Of a stretch of 64,000 nt of DNA, positions 9,047 through 20,146 are shown piece by piece (within the stretch, counting starts at the first letter, position 1; every line of letters begins with the position of its first letter). The notes beneath the pieces are model-generated. The model did not search any database, had not been told where the DNA came from, and was given only the letters and a program-made list of their open reading frames with translations. The position numbers and the translations under genes were made by a program. This stretch comes from Arthrobacter sp. V1I7 (GTDB lineage: Bacteria > Actinomycetota > Actinomycetes > Actinomycetales > Micrococcaceae), in assembly GCF_030817015.1 (NCBI RefSeq), contig NZ_JAUSYS010000001.1:2294001-2358000 (forward strand), read 5' to 3'.

Positions 9047-9925
9047 ATGAGCAACGTTGCAGTCATCGGTCTCGGAATCATGGGTCTTCCCATGGCCATC
9101 AATCTGGTCAAGGCCGGCCACAGCGTCACGGGCTTCAACCGGAGCCAGGACAAGATTGACGCGCTGATCGCACAAGGCGGCCGCGGCGCCGTGAGCATCG
9201 CTGATGCCGTGAACGACGCCGACATCGTGATCACCATGGTCCCGGACTCCCCCGACGTCGAAGATGTGGTCAGCGGGCCCGGGGGTCTGTTCGCCAACGC
9301 CAAGCAGGGCACCTTGTGGATCGATGCCAGCAGCATCCGCCCGGACGTTGCGAAGCGGCTTGCAGACGACGCCAAGGCCGCCGGCATCCGCGCCCTCGAC
9401 GCCCCGGTCTCCGGCGGCGAACAGGGCGCCATTAGCGCCGCGCTCTCCATCATGGTGGGCGGCGAAGCCGCCGACTTCGATGCGGCGCGGGACGTCCTGA
9501 ACGCTGTGGGCAAGACCATCGTCCATGTGGGTCCGTCCGGCTCCGGCCAGACCGTGAAGGCCGCCAACCAGCTGATCGTCGCCGTGAACATCGAGGTCCT
9601 CGGCGAGGCCATCGCCTTCCTTGAGGCCTACGGCGTGGACACCGACGCCGCCCTCAAGGTTCTCGGCGGGGGCCTTGCGGGCTCCAAGGTCCTGGAGCAG
9701 AAGGGCCAGAAGATGCTGGACCGCGACTTCGAGCCCGGCTTCCGCCTGGCCCTGCACCACAAGGACATGGGGATCGTCACCTCCGCGGCCCGCGAAGCCA
9801 ACGTCGCCATCCCGCTCGGCGCCGTCGCAGCCCAGCTGGTCGCCGCCGCCGTCAACCAGGGTGACGGCGGCCTGGATCACTCCGGGCTCTTCAAGCAGAC
9901 CCTGAAACTCAGCGGCCGCAAGTAA
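9047..9925 (+). CDS. glxR: 2-hydroxy-3-oxopropionate (tartronate semialdehyde) reductase, copy 1
   Basis: A 292-residue beta-hydroxyacid dehydrogenase reducing tartronate semialdehyde to D-glycerate. It has the dinucleotide motif GLGIMG (residues 8-13), the substrate signature [12 protein letters not shown], and catalytic Lys in [11 protein letters not shown]. Start ATG 9047 follows AAAGGA and matches the second copy; the longer open frame upstream is not used. Parts of the gene (about 9318-9400 and 9610-9850) are almost identical at DNA level to the second copy, while others are clearly diverged, a mosaic suggesting gene conversion. Confidence 0.94.
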   Translation: MSNVAVIGLGIMGLPMAINLVKAGHSVTGFNRSQDKIDALIAQGGRGAVSIADAVNDADIVITMVPDSPDVEDVVSGPGGLFANAKQGTLWIDASSIRPDVAKRLADDAKAAGIRALDAPVSGGEQGAISAALSIMVGGEAADFDAARDVLNAVGKTIVHVGPSGSGQTVKAANQLIVAVNIEVLGEAIAFLEAYGVDTDAALKVLGGGLAGSKVLEQKGQKMLDRDFEPGFRLALHHKDMGIVTSAAREANVAIPLGAVAAQLVAAAVNQGDGGLDHSGLFKQTLKLSGRK

Positions 9926-10022
9926 CATCGCGGCAATACCGCAGCACCAGCAGCCACCCGGCATCCCTCGCTCGGCGCTTCAGCGCAGCACCAACCCGCC
10001 AAAGACTTTCAAGGAGAACACC

Positions 10023-11786
<1,764 letters not shown>

Positions 11787-11801
<15 letters not shown>

Positions 11802-11820
11802 ACGCGCTGCTGGACTAAAC
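11787..11820 (+). repeat. 17-bp tandem duplication across the gcl stop
   Basis: GCGCTGCTGGACTAAAC occurs twice head to tail (11787-11803 and 11804-11820), so the last codons and stop of gcl copy 1 are repeated in its 3' untranslated region. In the second cluster this is where the glycerate kinase gene lies. Confidence 0.9.
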
Positions 11821-11907
11821 AGGCGGCCACGACAATCAGCGGACAGCTCCGCAGCAACCCACCCTCAGCCGGCCCGTCGGCAAACATAATCCCCAAGGAG
11901 CACCTCA

Positions 11908-13251
11908 ATGTCTAAGGAAACCTTTGACCTCGTCATCCGGGGCCAGCGAATTCTTACCACCGCCGGGATCGCGGCGCGTGAAGTAGGCGTCCGGGGCGGC
12001 AAAATTGTCGCCATCGAGCCGCTCGGCAACGGCCTGTCCGGTGCTCAGCTGATCGAACTTGCCGACGACGAGACCGTCATCCCGGGCCTCGTGGACACCC
12101 ACGTGCACGTCAACGAACCGGGGCGCACCGAGTGGGAGGGTTTCGCGTCCGCCACCCGTGCCGCGGCGGCCGGTGGCGTCACGACCATCATCGATATGCC
12201 GCTGAACAGCATTCCGCCCACCACCACGGTGGAAGCGCTCAAGCTCAAGCGCGAGGTCGCCCAGGAGCAGGCGTTCGTGGACGTCGGGTTCTGGGGCGGC
12301 GCCGTGCCCGGCAACAAGGCGGACCTGCGCGGGCTGCACGACGAGGGCGTGTTCGGTTTCAAGTGCTTCCTGCTGCATTCCGGGGTGGACGAGTTCCCGC
12401 ACCTGGAAGCGGACGAGATGGAGCAGGACATGGCCGAGCTCAAATCCTTCGACTCCCTCATGATCGTCCACGCCGAGGACTCCCACGCGATCGACCACGC
12501 GCCCCATCCCGGCGGCGACCAGTACGCAACGTTCCTGGCCTCCCGCCCCCGCGGCGCCGAGAACAAGGCCATCGCCGAAGTCATTGAGCGCGCCCGCTGG
12601 ACCGGCGCCCGCGCCCACATCCTGCACCTCTCGTCCTCCGACGCGCTGCCGATGATCGCCACCGCCAAGCGCGACGGCGTCCACCTCACCGTAGAGACGT
12701 GCCCGCACTACCTCACCCTCATGGCCGAGGAAATCCCCAACGGCGCCACCGCGTACAAATGCTGCCCCCCGATCCGCGAGGCCTCCAACCGCGAGCTGCT
12801 CTGGAAGGGCCTGCAGGACGGCACCATCGACTGCATCGTCTCGGACCACTCCCCCAGCACCCTGGACCTCAAGGACCTGGAAAACGGCGACTTCGCCGTG
12901 GCCTGGGGCGGCGTCTCCTCACTGCAGCTGGGCCTGTCCCTGATCTGGACCGAAGCCCGGCACCGCGGCATCCCGCTGGAGCAGGTGATCAGCTGGATGG
13001 CCGAGAAGCCCGCCGCGCTCGCGCGCCTCTCCAACAAGGGCAAGCTCGCCCTCGGCTACGACGCCGACTTCTCCGTCTTCGCCCCCGACGAGGCCTTCGT
13101 CGTGGACGTATCCAAGCTCAAGCACAAGAACCCCATCACCCCGTACGACGGCAAGGCCCTCTCCGGCGTGGTCCGGAAGACGTTCCTGCGCGGACACGAG
13201 GTCGACGGCCGGACACCAAGCGGCAAACTGATCCGCCGCGGCGGCGTGTAA
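11908..13251 (+). CDS. allB: Allantoinase, copy 1
   Basis: A 447-residue amidohydrolase-superfamily enzyme hydrolysing allantoin to allantoate with a binuclear metal centre. Visible ligands: HVH (residues 65-67), the carbamylated Lys in FKCFLLHSG (Lys152), [17 protein letters not shown], and Asp in VSDHSPS. RBS AAGGAGCACCTCA precedes the ATG. From about nt 12077 on, the DNA differs from the second copy at only about six positions, whereas the first ~170 bp are clearly diverged. It is the last gene of the hyi operon. Confidence 0.96.
   Translation: MSKETFDLVIRGQRILTTAGIAAREVGVRGGKIVAIEPLGNGLSGAQLIELADDETVIPGLVDTHVHVNEPGRTEWEGFASATRAAAAGGVTTIIDMPLNSIPPTTTVEALKLKREVAQEQAFVDVGFWGGAVPGNKADLRGLHDEGVFGFKCFLLHSGVDEFPHLEADEMEQDMAELKSFDSLMIVHAEDSHAIDHAPHPGGDQYATFLASRPRGAENKAIAEVIERARWTGARAHILHLSSSDALPMIATAKRDGVHLTVETCPHYLTLMAEEIPNGATAYKCCPPIREASNRELLWKGLQDGTIDCIVSDHSPSTLDLKDLENGDFAVAWGGVSSLQLGLSLIWTEARHRGIPLEQVISWMAEKPAALARLSNKGKLALGYDADFSVFAPDEAFVVDVSKLKHKNPITPYDGKALSGVVRKTFLRGHEVDGRTPSGKLIRRGGV
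12077..13242 (+). repeat. Near-identical tract shared with 53237-54402
   Basis: The offset between copies is 41,160 bp in direct orientation. Reading the two tracts side by side gives six mismatches, about 99.5% identity, bounded sharply by diverged sequence at the 5' side and at the last codons. This is a gene-conversion tract or a substrate for it. Confidence 0.9.
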
Positions 13252-13648
13252 AGAACCCCGCCCTGGCGGTACACACCCACTCCCCTGGCCGCCCTCCCGA
13301 CCAGGGAATCCCTCGACGAGTTCCCTTGGTCCTGCTGGCCGGTGTGGTGGCCGGTGCCGACTCGAGCGATGACATGGCCTGGTTGCGCCACGGCGGGATA
13401 AACGTGTTTTCAACGCCTGCTACGCGCCATCCACCCTGGCCTCGTTCCTGCGGCCTTCACCAGCGGGCACGTGCCAAAAACGATGTGGCTCCAAGTATGT
13501 TCGCCATAGCATCAGCCGATACCCAGCATAGTTTTTTGGGGTCTATCGGGTTCAGTGGTTCCTGCGGATGCTTAATCTCACCAGTTACGAACCTTGCCGT
13601 ACGTCGCCAGGCGATGATGAACCGGCAGACCCCGAGAGTAGGAACCCT
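13252..13648. other. Gene-free stretch between allB and the phosphonate genes
   Basis: No credible coding frame. It is less GC-rich towards its right end (around 13495-13560), where the promoter of the phosphonate genes would be expected, but no clear -35/-10 pair or purine-regulon operator was found. Confidence 0.5.
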
Positions 13649-14998
13649 ATGTCATCGACGGAATTTTCAGTGAACGGCCGCAGCTATGCATTTTCGGATG
13701 CGCCTGTCGTCGTCATCTGCATTGACGGCAGTGAGCCCGCTTATCATGAGGAAGCGCTTGCCGCGGGGCGGATGCCGTGGCTAAGCGAACTTTTGGCTTC
13801 GCGGGGCACCTCCTGGGCCGCCCACTGCGCCGTCCCCACCCTGACAAACCCGAACAACATGTCCATCGCCACCGGCCGCCCCCCTGCTGTCCACGGAATT
13901 TGCGGCAACTACATCCTGGACCCCGAATCAGGAGAAGAAGTCCTGATGAACGACCCGAAGTTCCTGCGGGCTCCGACGATCTTCGCCGCCGCAGCCGCAG
14001 CAGGACTCTCGGTCGCGGTCGTCACGGCCAAGGACAAGCTCTCCCGGCTCCTCGCCGCCGGCCTCACCCAGCCGGGCCTGGACCCGGCCGGCTCCGGTGC
14101 CATGGTCGAACCCATCAACAAGGGCATTTGCTTCTCAGCGGAGAAAGCGCATCAGGCCACGAAGGAATCCAACGGCATCGACGCCGTGATGAAAATGGTC
14201 GACATGAATCTTCCGGAGGTATATTCGGCCGGACTCAGCGAGTTCGTGCTCGCTGCAGGAGTGCGAATCCTGCAGGACCGCACCCCTGACCTGATGTTCC
14301 TGACCTTGACTGACTACATTCAGCACAAGAACGCCCCCGGAACTGAGACGGCCAACGACTTCTACTCCATGATCGACCACTATGCCGCAGCTCTTGATGA
14401 ACTCGGCGCCATTGTCGTCATCACCGCCGACCACGGTATGAGCCCCAAGCACAAGAGCGATGGCACCCCTCAGGTCATCTACTTGGAGGAAGAAGTTAAC
14501 CGCGTTCTGGGTGTCGCCGGTGACGCCCCCGAAGGCGGCAGCCGTGTCATTCTTCCCATCACCGATCCCTACACTGTCCACCACGGCGCCCTGGGTTCCT
14601 TCGCGAACGTATACCTGCCCGACAATGCAAACCGCGACACAGTGTTGGCCGCGCTGGAGGGCCGGGAGGGCATCTCCGGCGTCTACCGATCCGAGGAAGC
14701 AGCCAAACTGTTCGACATGCCCTTGGACCGGATGGGTGACCTCACGGTGCTTTCGGACAAGAACACGGCGCTGGGACGCTATGCTGCCTGGCACGATCTG
14801 GGCAACCTGGAGGTCCCGTTGCGTTCGCACGGGGGCCTGGGCGAGCTGAACATCCCGTTCTTCGTCAACCGGATTTTGCCGACACCGACGGCGACAGCAA
14901 GTACGGCCCCTAACGGTGATACGGCCATCGCCCACAACTACGACGCGTTTTGGGTCGCTACAACCCACGCCTCCGTGGAGCTTGCGGAAATCAGCTGA
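13649..14998 (+). CDS. phnA: Phosphonoacetate hydrolase
   Basis: A 449-residue alkaline-phosphatase-superfamily enzyme cleaving phosphonoacetate to acetate and phosphate. Zn ligands and nucleophile are in the expected order: Asp26 in CIDGSEPAYH, Thr in PTLTNPNNMSIATG, the highly characteristic VHGICGNYILDPESGEEVLMN stretch, DYIQHKNAPG, TADHGM and a late HHGALGSFANVYL. ATG 13649 (after GTAGGAACCCT) is chosen; an in-frame ATG 27 codons upstream lacks a ribosome site. It heads a probable phosphonate operon followed by a transporter and an aldehyde dehydrogenase. It is not PhnA of the carbon-phosphorus lyase gene nomenclature. Confidence 0.9.
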   Translation: MSSTEFSVNGRSYAFSDAPVVVICIDGSEPAYHEEALAAGRMPWLSELLASRGTSWAAHCAVPTLTNPNNMSIATGRPPAVHGICGNYILDPESGEEVLMNDPKFLRAPTIFAAAAAAGLSVAVVTAKDKLSRLLAAGLTQPGLDPAGSGAMVEPINKGICFSAEKAHQATKESNGIDAVMKMVDMNLPEVYSAGLSEFVLAAGVRILQDRTPDLMFLTLTDYIQHKNAPGTETANDFYSMIDHYAAALDELGAIVVITADHGMSPKHKSDGTPQVIYLEEEVNRVLGVAGDAPEGGSRVILPITDPYTVHHGALGSFANVYLPDNANRDTVLAALEGREGISGVYRSEEAAKLFDMPLDRMGDLTVLSDKNTALGRYAAWHDLGNLEVPLRSHGGLGELNIPFFVNRILPTPTATASTAPNGDTAIAHNYDAFWVATTHASVELAEIS

Positions 14999-15094
14999 TT
15001 CATCTGTCGCAGGGCCGGCCGTAACGGCGGCCCAACAGGCGCTGCCCTGCGAGGGCACGCCGACTCACAGGTTTGCATGACGAGAGGACTAGCA

Positions 15095-16459
15095 ATGTCC
15101 GATTCAAGCCCACCCCAGACCCCAGTACAAACCCATCCCTCAGAAGCTCTTTTAGGGGACCCGAAGACCTCCACGAAACGGCAGGAGCTGTTGAAATGGC
15201 AAATCAGGATCTTCGCGCTCTCCTGGCTCGCGTACGCGGCCTTTTACTTCCCCCGGTCAGCATTTTCCGCCGCTAAAGTCGGAATCCTCGAAGAAGGCTT
15301 CCTCACCCGCCAGACACTCGGACTCCTCGACTCCGCTTATCTGGCTGCCTACGCCATCGGCCAGTTTGTCTGGGGAGCGTGCGCAGAAAAATACGGTACC
15401 CGTGTCGTCGTCGCCGGAGGAATGGTCATGGCGGCCGTCGCTTCACTGCTGATGGGCGTTGTCCCGGCCGTGGCACTGTTCCTGCCCCTGATGATCGTCC
15501 AGGGCTTGGCTCAATCAACCGGCTGGTCCGCACTGAGCAAGAACATCGCTTCGTTTTTCACCATCAGCAAGCGTGGACGCGCCATGGGCTTTTTCTCCAC
15601 CAGCTATGCTTTCGGGGGCCTCGCAGGCGCACCGGTGACCGGCTGGGTCGCCTACTCGCTTTTTGACAGTTGGCGGTGGGCCTTCGTCGCGGGCGCCAGT
15701 ATCATCATGATCGCTTTCGTCCTATTCCTCATCTTCCAGCGGAACTCTCCGCAAGAGGTGGGACTGCCGGGAATCGACGAGGACCCCTCGCTGCTGGATA
15801 CCGAGCATGAAAGGGGGTCAAAGTCTCCGCCAGGCAGCGGGACCAGGACGAAGTTCTCAGCAAGCGACCTGCTGGCCGCGGTCCGGTATGATCCCATGGT
15901 CCTCCGGCTCGGCATCGTGTACTTTCTGATTAAACCCGCGCGGTACGCGATCCTGCTCTGGGGTCCGGTGCTGGTCCTCGAAGCCATGCCTGACCTGAGC
16001 GCCATGACAGCCATCATGCTACCCGTTGCCTTCGGTGTGACCGGAATGATCGCACCTGTCCTGGCCGGCTGGATGTCTGACACCGTCTTCGGTGCCCGGC
16101 GCGTCCCGCCCAGCGTCCTCTGCCTGTTGCTGATGGTCGTGGCACTCGCACTCTGGCAGGTCGTCACGCAAACCGGCTCGCTACCCCTGATCGTGGCGCT
16201 TCTCGCCTTCATCGGACTGACCGCCTATGCCTCCGATGCGATGATCTCGGGCGTCGCCGCAGTTGACTTCGGCACCTCCAAGTACGCAGCCGGTGCCACT
16301 GGATTCGTCAACGGCTGTGGCTCCCTCGGGGCAATCCTCGGCGGGCTCCTTCCCGGTTTCTTTTCCGGCATCGTGATCTTCTACATGTTCGCAGGCGCAG
16401 CCCTGGTTGCCGTTCTAGTGCTCCTGCCCTCCTGGAACAAACGGCCTATCAGTGTCTGA
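15095..16459 (+). CDS. MFS transporter, organophosphate:phosphate antiporter type
   Basis: A 454-residue protein with about twelve transmembrane segments resembling GlpT/UhpT/PgtP (RSAFSAAKVGILEEGFLTRQTLGLLDSAYLAAYAIGQFVWG, then the loop EKYGTRVV). A charged cytoplasmic loop after transmembrane segment 6 (residues ~215-260) is normal for the family. ATG 15095 follows GAGAGGACTAGCA. Placed between phosphonoacetate hydrolase and the aldehyde dehydrogenase, it is inferred to import a phosphonate such as phosphonoacetate or 2-aminoethylphosphonate, possibly in exchange for phosphate. The next gene region begins right at its stop. Confidence 0.8.
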   Translation: MSDSSPPQTPVQTHPSEALLGDPKTSTKRQELLKWQIRIFALSWLAYAAFYFPRSAFSAAKVGILEEGFLTRQTLGLLDSAYLAAYAIGQFVWGACAEKYGTRVVVAGGMVMAAVASLLMGVVPAVALFLPLMIVQGLAQSTGWSALSKNIASFFTISKRGRAMGFFSTSYAFGGLAGAPVTGWVAYSLFDSWRWAFVAGASIIMIAFVLFLIFQRNSPQEVGLPGIDEDPSLLDTEHERGSKSPPGSGTRTKFSASDLLAAVRYDPMVLRLGIVYFLIKPARYAILLWGPVLVLEAMPDLSAMTAIMLPVAFGVTGMIAPVLAGWMSDTVFGARRVPPSVLCLLLMVVALALWQVVTQTGSLPLIVALLAFIGLTAYASDAMISGVAAVDFGTSKYAAGATGFVNGCGSLGAILGGLLPGFFSGIVIFYMFAGAALVAVLVLLPSWNKRPISV

Positions 16460-16518
16460 TGACCCTGCACCAGACAGTGCCTTCACGACCTGCGCGTCCA
16501 GAAACCAACAGAGGAAAA

Positions 16519-17988
16519 ATGAATATATTAAATGATTCAGAACTGAACTTGAATTACATTGACGGCCAATGGCGGCCAGCTTCCGGGGGTTCCACGTTCG
16601 CCAACACGAATCCGGCTGACGCCCGGGACCTGATTGGGCACTTTCCCGACTCTTCCAGTCAGGATGCCCTTGACGCGATAGGCGCAGCAGACAAGGCCCG
16701 GCAGCACTGGGACTCCCTCGGCTCGATCAAAAGGGGCGACATCCTGTTCTCCGCCGCCGAGATCCTAGTGCGTCGAAAGGACGAACTGGCGCGTGCCGTC
16801 ACCAGGGAACAGGGCAAATGCCTGCGTGAATCGCTGGGCGAGGCCCAGCGAGCCGTCGACATCCTGCGGTACATCGCCGGAGAAGGCCGCAGGCTCTCGG
16901 GTTCAACACTTCCCGCCGACGAACCGCGGAGCATGGCGCTGACATGGCGAAAGCCGATCGGCATCGTGGCGCTGATTACGCCCTGGAACTTTCCGCTGGC
17001 CATCCCGGTGTGGAAGATGGCCCCGGCCCTCCTCTCCGGCTGCACCGCAATCCTCAAGCCGTCCCCCCTGGCGCCGCACACCGCTGCCCTGCTCGTGGAG
17101 ATTTTCGTCGAGGCCGGGGTGCCGCCCGGTGTACTGAATCTGGTCCAGGGCGACAGGGAACCTGGTGAAACACTGAGCAATCACCCGGACGTGAAGGGCA
17201 TCTCCTTCACCGGCTCGCTGGGGGTCGGTCTGGAGATCCAGAAGGCAGCGGCGCCCAGGCTAGCCAGAACCCAACTCGAACTGGGCGGGAAAAACGCACT
17301 GATCGTGCTGGCTGACGCTGATCTGGACCTCGCCGCGGACGCCGTTCTCCACGGGGCTTTCGGCCAGGCAGGGCAGCGCTGCAGCGCCACGAGCCGGGTC
17401 GTCGTCGAACGCCAGGTCCGCGAACAGCTGGTCGGCAAGGTGCTGGGCAGGATTGCGGAACTGACCATCGGTGACCCGCTCGACAGCGCCACACGGCTTG
17501 GACCAGTGGTGAACGAGGACCGCCTGAGCGCCTGTGTGCGGGCAATTGAGCAAGCCCGCAGTGAAGGAGCCTCGGTACGCACGGGCGGCTCCGCAGTTGC
17601 GGCCGGGAACCTGGCCCACGGCTACTTCATGGAGCCCACACTCCTGACGGATGTGGCCCCATACTCCGAACTGGCCATGGAGGAAGTCTTCGGACCTGTC
17701 CTGGCAGTAATCGATGCGGAGAACTTCGACCATGCCATGGACATCTCCAATTCCGTCCGGTACGGGATGTCCGGGACGATCTTCACCAACAACCGCAGCC
17801 ACATTTATGACGCGTTGCATCGCTTCGAAGCGGGCATGCTGCACGTCAACCGCCCGGGTGTTGGGGCATGGCCGCATATGCCGCACATGGGGGCGAAGCT
17901 TTCCCAGTACGGCGCACCGGAATGCTCGCCGGAAACCTGGGACTTTTACATGGAGTGGAGGTCCGCGTGCATCAGCTTCCCAGCGTGA
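16519..17988 (+). CDS. phnY: Aldehyde dehydrogenase, probable phosphonoacetaldehyde dehydrogenase
   Basis: A 489-residue NAD(P)-dependent aldehyde dehydrogenase. Catalytic Cys lies in GQAGQRCSATSR, general-base Glu in LELGGKN, and the co-substrate region is TPWNFPLAIPVWKMAPALLSGCTAILKPS. ATG 16519 follows GAGGAAAA. Succinate-semialdehyde and lactaldehyde dehydrogenases have the same motifs. The assignment to phosphonoacetaldehyde oxidation rests on its position between phosphonoacetate hydrolase and a phosphonate-type FAD oxidoreductase. Confidence 0.75.
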   Translation: MNILNDSELNLNYIDGQWRPASGGSTFANTNPADARDLIGHFPDSSSQDALDAIGAADKARQHWDSLGSIKRGDILFSAAEILVRRKDELARAVTREQGKCLRESLGEAQRAVDILRYIAGEGRRLSGSTLPADEPRSMALTWRKPIGIVALITPWNFPLAIPVWKMAPALLSGCTAILKPSPLAPHTAALLVEIFVEAGVPPGVLNLVQGDREPGETLSNHPDVKGISFTGSLGVGLEIQKAAAPRLARTQLELGGKNALIVLADADLDLAADAVLHGAFGQAGQRCSATSRVVVERQVREQLVGKVLGRIAELTIGDPLDSATRLGPVVNEDRLSACVRAIEQARSEGASVRTGGSAVAAGNLAHGYFMEPTLLTDVAPYSELAMEEVFGPVLAVIDAENFDHAMDISNSVRYGMSGTIFTNNRSHIYDALHRFEAGMLHVNRPGVGAWPHMPHMGAKLSQYGAPECSPETWDFYMEWRSACISFPA

Positions 17989-18006
17989 GAACCACCGGCT
18001 AGGTTC

Positions 18007-18906
18007 ATGATCATGAATCTGAGCATCCAGGGACTGCGGATCTTTCTGGCCGTTGTCGAGACAGGAAGTTTCTCGGCAGCAGCCCGCAGGCTCTTCATGA
18101 GCCAGCCGTCGGTATCGGCCCAAGTACGCAGCCTCGAGACCTCCCTGGCCGCGCATCTTTTGGACCGGGGCCCTGCCGGTGCCTCACTGACACCGGCAGG
18201 GCAGGTTCTCGCCGATCACGCACGGGCGATCTTTGAGGTCATGGACCAGGTCGATGCGGACGTCGCAGCCGCTCAAGGAATCCAAGACCGCAAACTCTCC
18301 GTGGCTGGCACCAGCACGCTCGGGTCCTACCTGCTCCCCCGGGCGCTAAGCCGCTTCTTGGCAGAGAACAACGGGCTTAGAACCGAGTTGCGGGTAGGAA
18401 ACACCGAGAGAGTTGCCGACTGGCTGATCAATCGGGAGGTGAGCCTTGCCATCTGCGCCGGTGAAATCGACCACGAGCAGCTGGAAGGGACCGTGATCTT
18501 TGATGACGCGCTGGTGCTGGTTGCCGGCAGGGCCAACCCTCTGGCCGGACGCGACCTCACCCCCGCCGACCTTGAAGGCGAACGGTTCCTGTTACGGGAG
18601 ATCGGCTCCTCAACCCGGTTTGATCAGGACCAATCCCTGGCCGAATGGAAGCTCACCCAGACCGAGCAGTGGACAATCTGGACCTCGGAGGCGGCAAGGG
18701 AATCGGTCCGTGCCGGACTTGGCCTGGCGCTGATATCCGAACACGTCGTAGCACCGGACCTGCGGTCCGGTGAACTCGTCAGACTCAATATCCATCCCGC
18801 ACCGCGCCACCGCCCCGTATCACTCGTCCGGATGGCCGGGCAGTTGCTGACCCCGGTTGAGCAGTCATTCGTTGAGATGATCCAAAAGATGCACGGATGG
18901 CCCTGA
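18007..18906 (+). CDS. LysR-family regulator of the phosphonate genes
   Basis: A 299-residue LysR-type regulator. The N-terminal winged helix-turn-helix is LRIFLAVVETGSFSAAARRLFMSQPSVSAQVRSLE (residues ~8-42), followed by the periplasmic-binding-like effector domain with RFLLREIGSSTR. Two ATGs (18007 and 18013) are possible and neither has a strong ribosome site. It overlaps the longest frame of the next gene. It lies co-directional within the phosphonate module, so it probably regulates that module; the effector is unknown. Confidence 0.88.
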   Translation: MIMNLSIQGLRIFLAVVETGSFSAAARRLFMSQPSVSAQVRSLETSLAAHLLDRGPAGASLTPAGQVLADHARAIFEVMDQVDADVAAAQGIQDRKLSVAGTSTLGSYLLPRALSRFLAENNGLRTELRVGNTERVADWLINREVSLAICAGEIDHEQLEGTVIFDDALVLVAGRANPLAGRDLTPADLEGERFLLREIGSSTRFDQDQSLAEWKLTQTEQWTIWTSEAARESVRAGLGLALISEHVVAPDLRSGELVRLNIHPAPRHRPVSLVRMAGQLLTPVEQSFVEMIQKMHGWP

Positions 18907-18974
18907 CCACGCACCGTTCAGGACCGACACTTCCCGCCGGCCGGCACAACCCCCTTGTCAGAAAGGCAGGACCC

Positions 18975-20126
18975 ATGACCACCCCCGATCCCACAGACAA
19001 CCTCAAAGACGAGCACACGGATCTCATCATTATCGGAGCAGGCATCGTCGGCCTGGCCCACGCCTTCCAGGCCCACCGCAAGGGCTATACCGTGCGGATC
19101 ATCGAACGGGACGCCAAACCCAACGGTGCCTCCATTCGAAACTTCGGTCACTGCTGCATCACAGCCCAGGACGGCGAACACCTCGATACCGCCTACAGGT
19201 CCCGGGAAGGCTGGCTCGCGGCCGCCCAAGCCATCGGTTTCTGGGCGCCCGAGGCCGGAGCCGTCGTCGTTGCCCGAAGCCAGACAGAACTGGCCGTCCT
19301 CGAACAGCTCAGCGACAAACGAGGTACCGATAACGTGCAGCTGCTGACAGCCGAGCAGACGACGAGGCGGCTCACGTCAGCTGGCACCCCCGACCCCACC
19401 ATCTGCGGCGGGGCGTTCCTCCCTGCAGACCTGCGTGTGGACCCGCGCACCGCCGCCCCCGATATCGCCGACTGGCTGCAGAACCAGGACGGGATCAAAT
19501 TCCTTTGGGGGACAGCGGTCAAGGACATCCAGGAGGGCGGCAGCGTCATCACCAGCCGGGGCGACTTCCACGCCGGCAAAGTCCTCGTCTGTGTCGGTCA
19601 TGACCTGGACTACCTGCTACCGGACGTCGCCGCCCGTTACCAGGTCCAGCGCTGCGCCCTGCAGATGGCGATGGCACCTGCACCGCCAGGCTACAAGCTG
19701 GACTCGGCCGTGCTGACGGGAACATCCATGACCCGGTATGACGGCTTCACCACCATGCCTGCGGCGGACGCGCTCCGCCAGGAAATTTACAGCCACAGCC
19801 CGGAACTGATCGACATGGGTGCGAACGTCATGTTCACCCGCCGCCCCGACGGGACAGTCCTCCTCGGCGACAGCCACGTGTACGGCCAGACCATAGGTCC
19901 ATTCCAGGACGAGTGGATGACCTCACGGCTTGTACGCGAGGTCGAGAAGCTTCTCGGCTCGCCTCTGATCGTCACCCAGCGCTGGCAAGGAATATATGCC
20001 TCCAGCCCGCTGACCTCCCTGCTCGTCGAAGACATCGGTTCCACCACAACCGCCATCACCGTAACCTCCGGAATCGGCATGACCCTGTCTTTCGGCATCG
20101 CCGCCGAAACGATCGAGCGACTCTAA
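18975..20126 (+). CDS. FAD-dependent oxidoreductase, phosphonate-utilisation type (TIGR03364-like)
   Basis: A 383-residue DAO-type flavoprotein. The FAD motif GAGIVGLAHA is at residues 21-30, followed by the family-characteristic NGASIRNFGHCCITAQDGE and a C-terminal TSGIGMTLSFGIAAETIERL that closes the FAD site. ATG 18975 is used because it has AAAGGCAGGA upstream. Proteins of this group sit in 2-aminoethylphosphonate operons and oxidise (N-alkylated) aminoethylphosphonate to phosphonoacetaldehyde. With the aldehyde dehydrogenase and PhnA it would complete a path to acetate and phosphate without a PhnW transaminase. The substrate is inferred. Confidence 0.8.
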   Translation: MTTPDPTDNLKDEHTDLIIIGAGIVGLAHAFQAHRKGYTVRIIERDAKPNGASIRNFGHCCITAQDGEHLDTAYRSREGWLAAAQAIGFWAPEAGAVVVARSQTELAVLEQLSDKRGTDNVQLLTAEQTTRRLTSAGTPDPTICGGAFLPADLRVDPRTAAPDIADWLQNQDGIKFLWGTAVKDIQEGGSVITSRGDFHAGKVLVCVGHDLDYLLPDVAARYQVQRCALQMAMAPAPPGYKLDSAVLTGTSMTRYDGFTTMPAADALRQEIYSHSPELIDMGANVMFTRRPDGTVLLGDSHVYGQTIGPFQDEWMTSRLVREVEKLLGSPLIVTQRWQGIYASSPLTSLLVEDIGSTTTAITVTSGIGMTLSFGIAAETIERL

Positions 20127-20146
20127 CTGGGAAGTGACCGGGCCGG

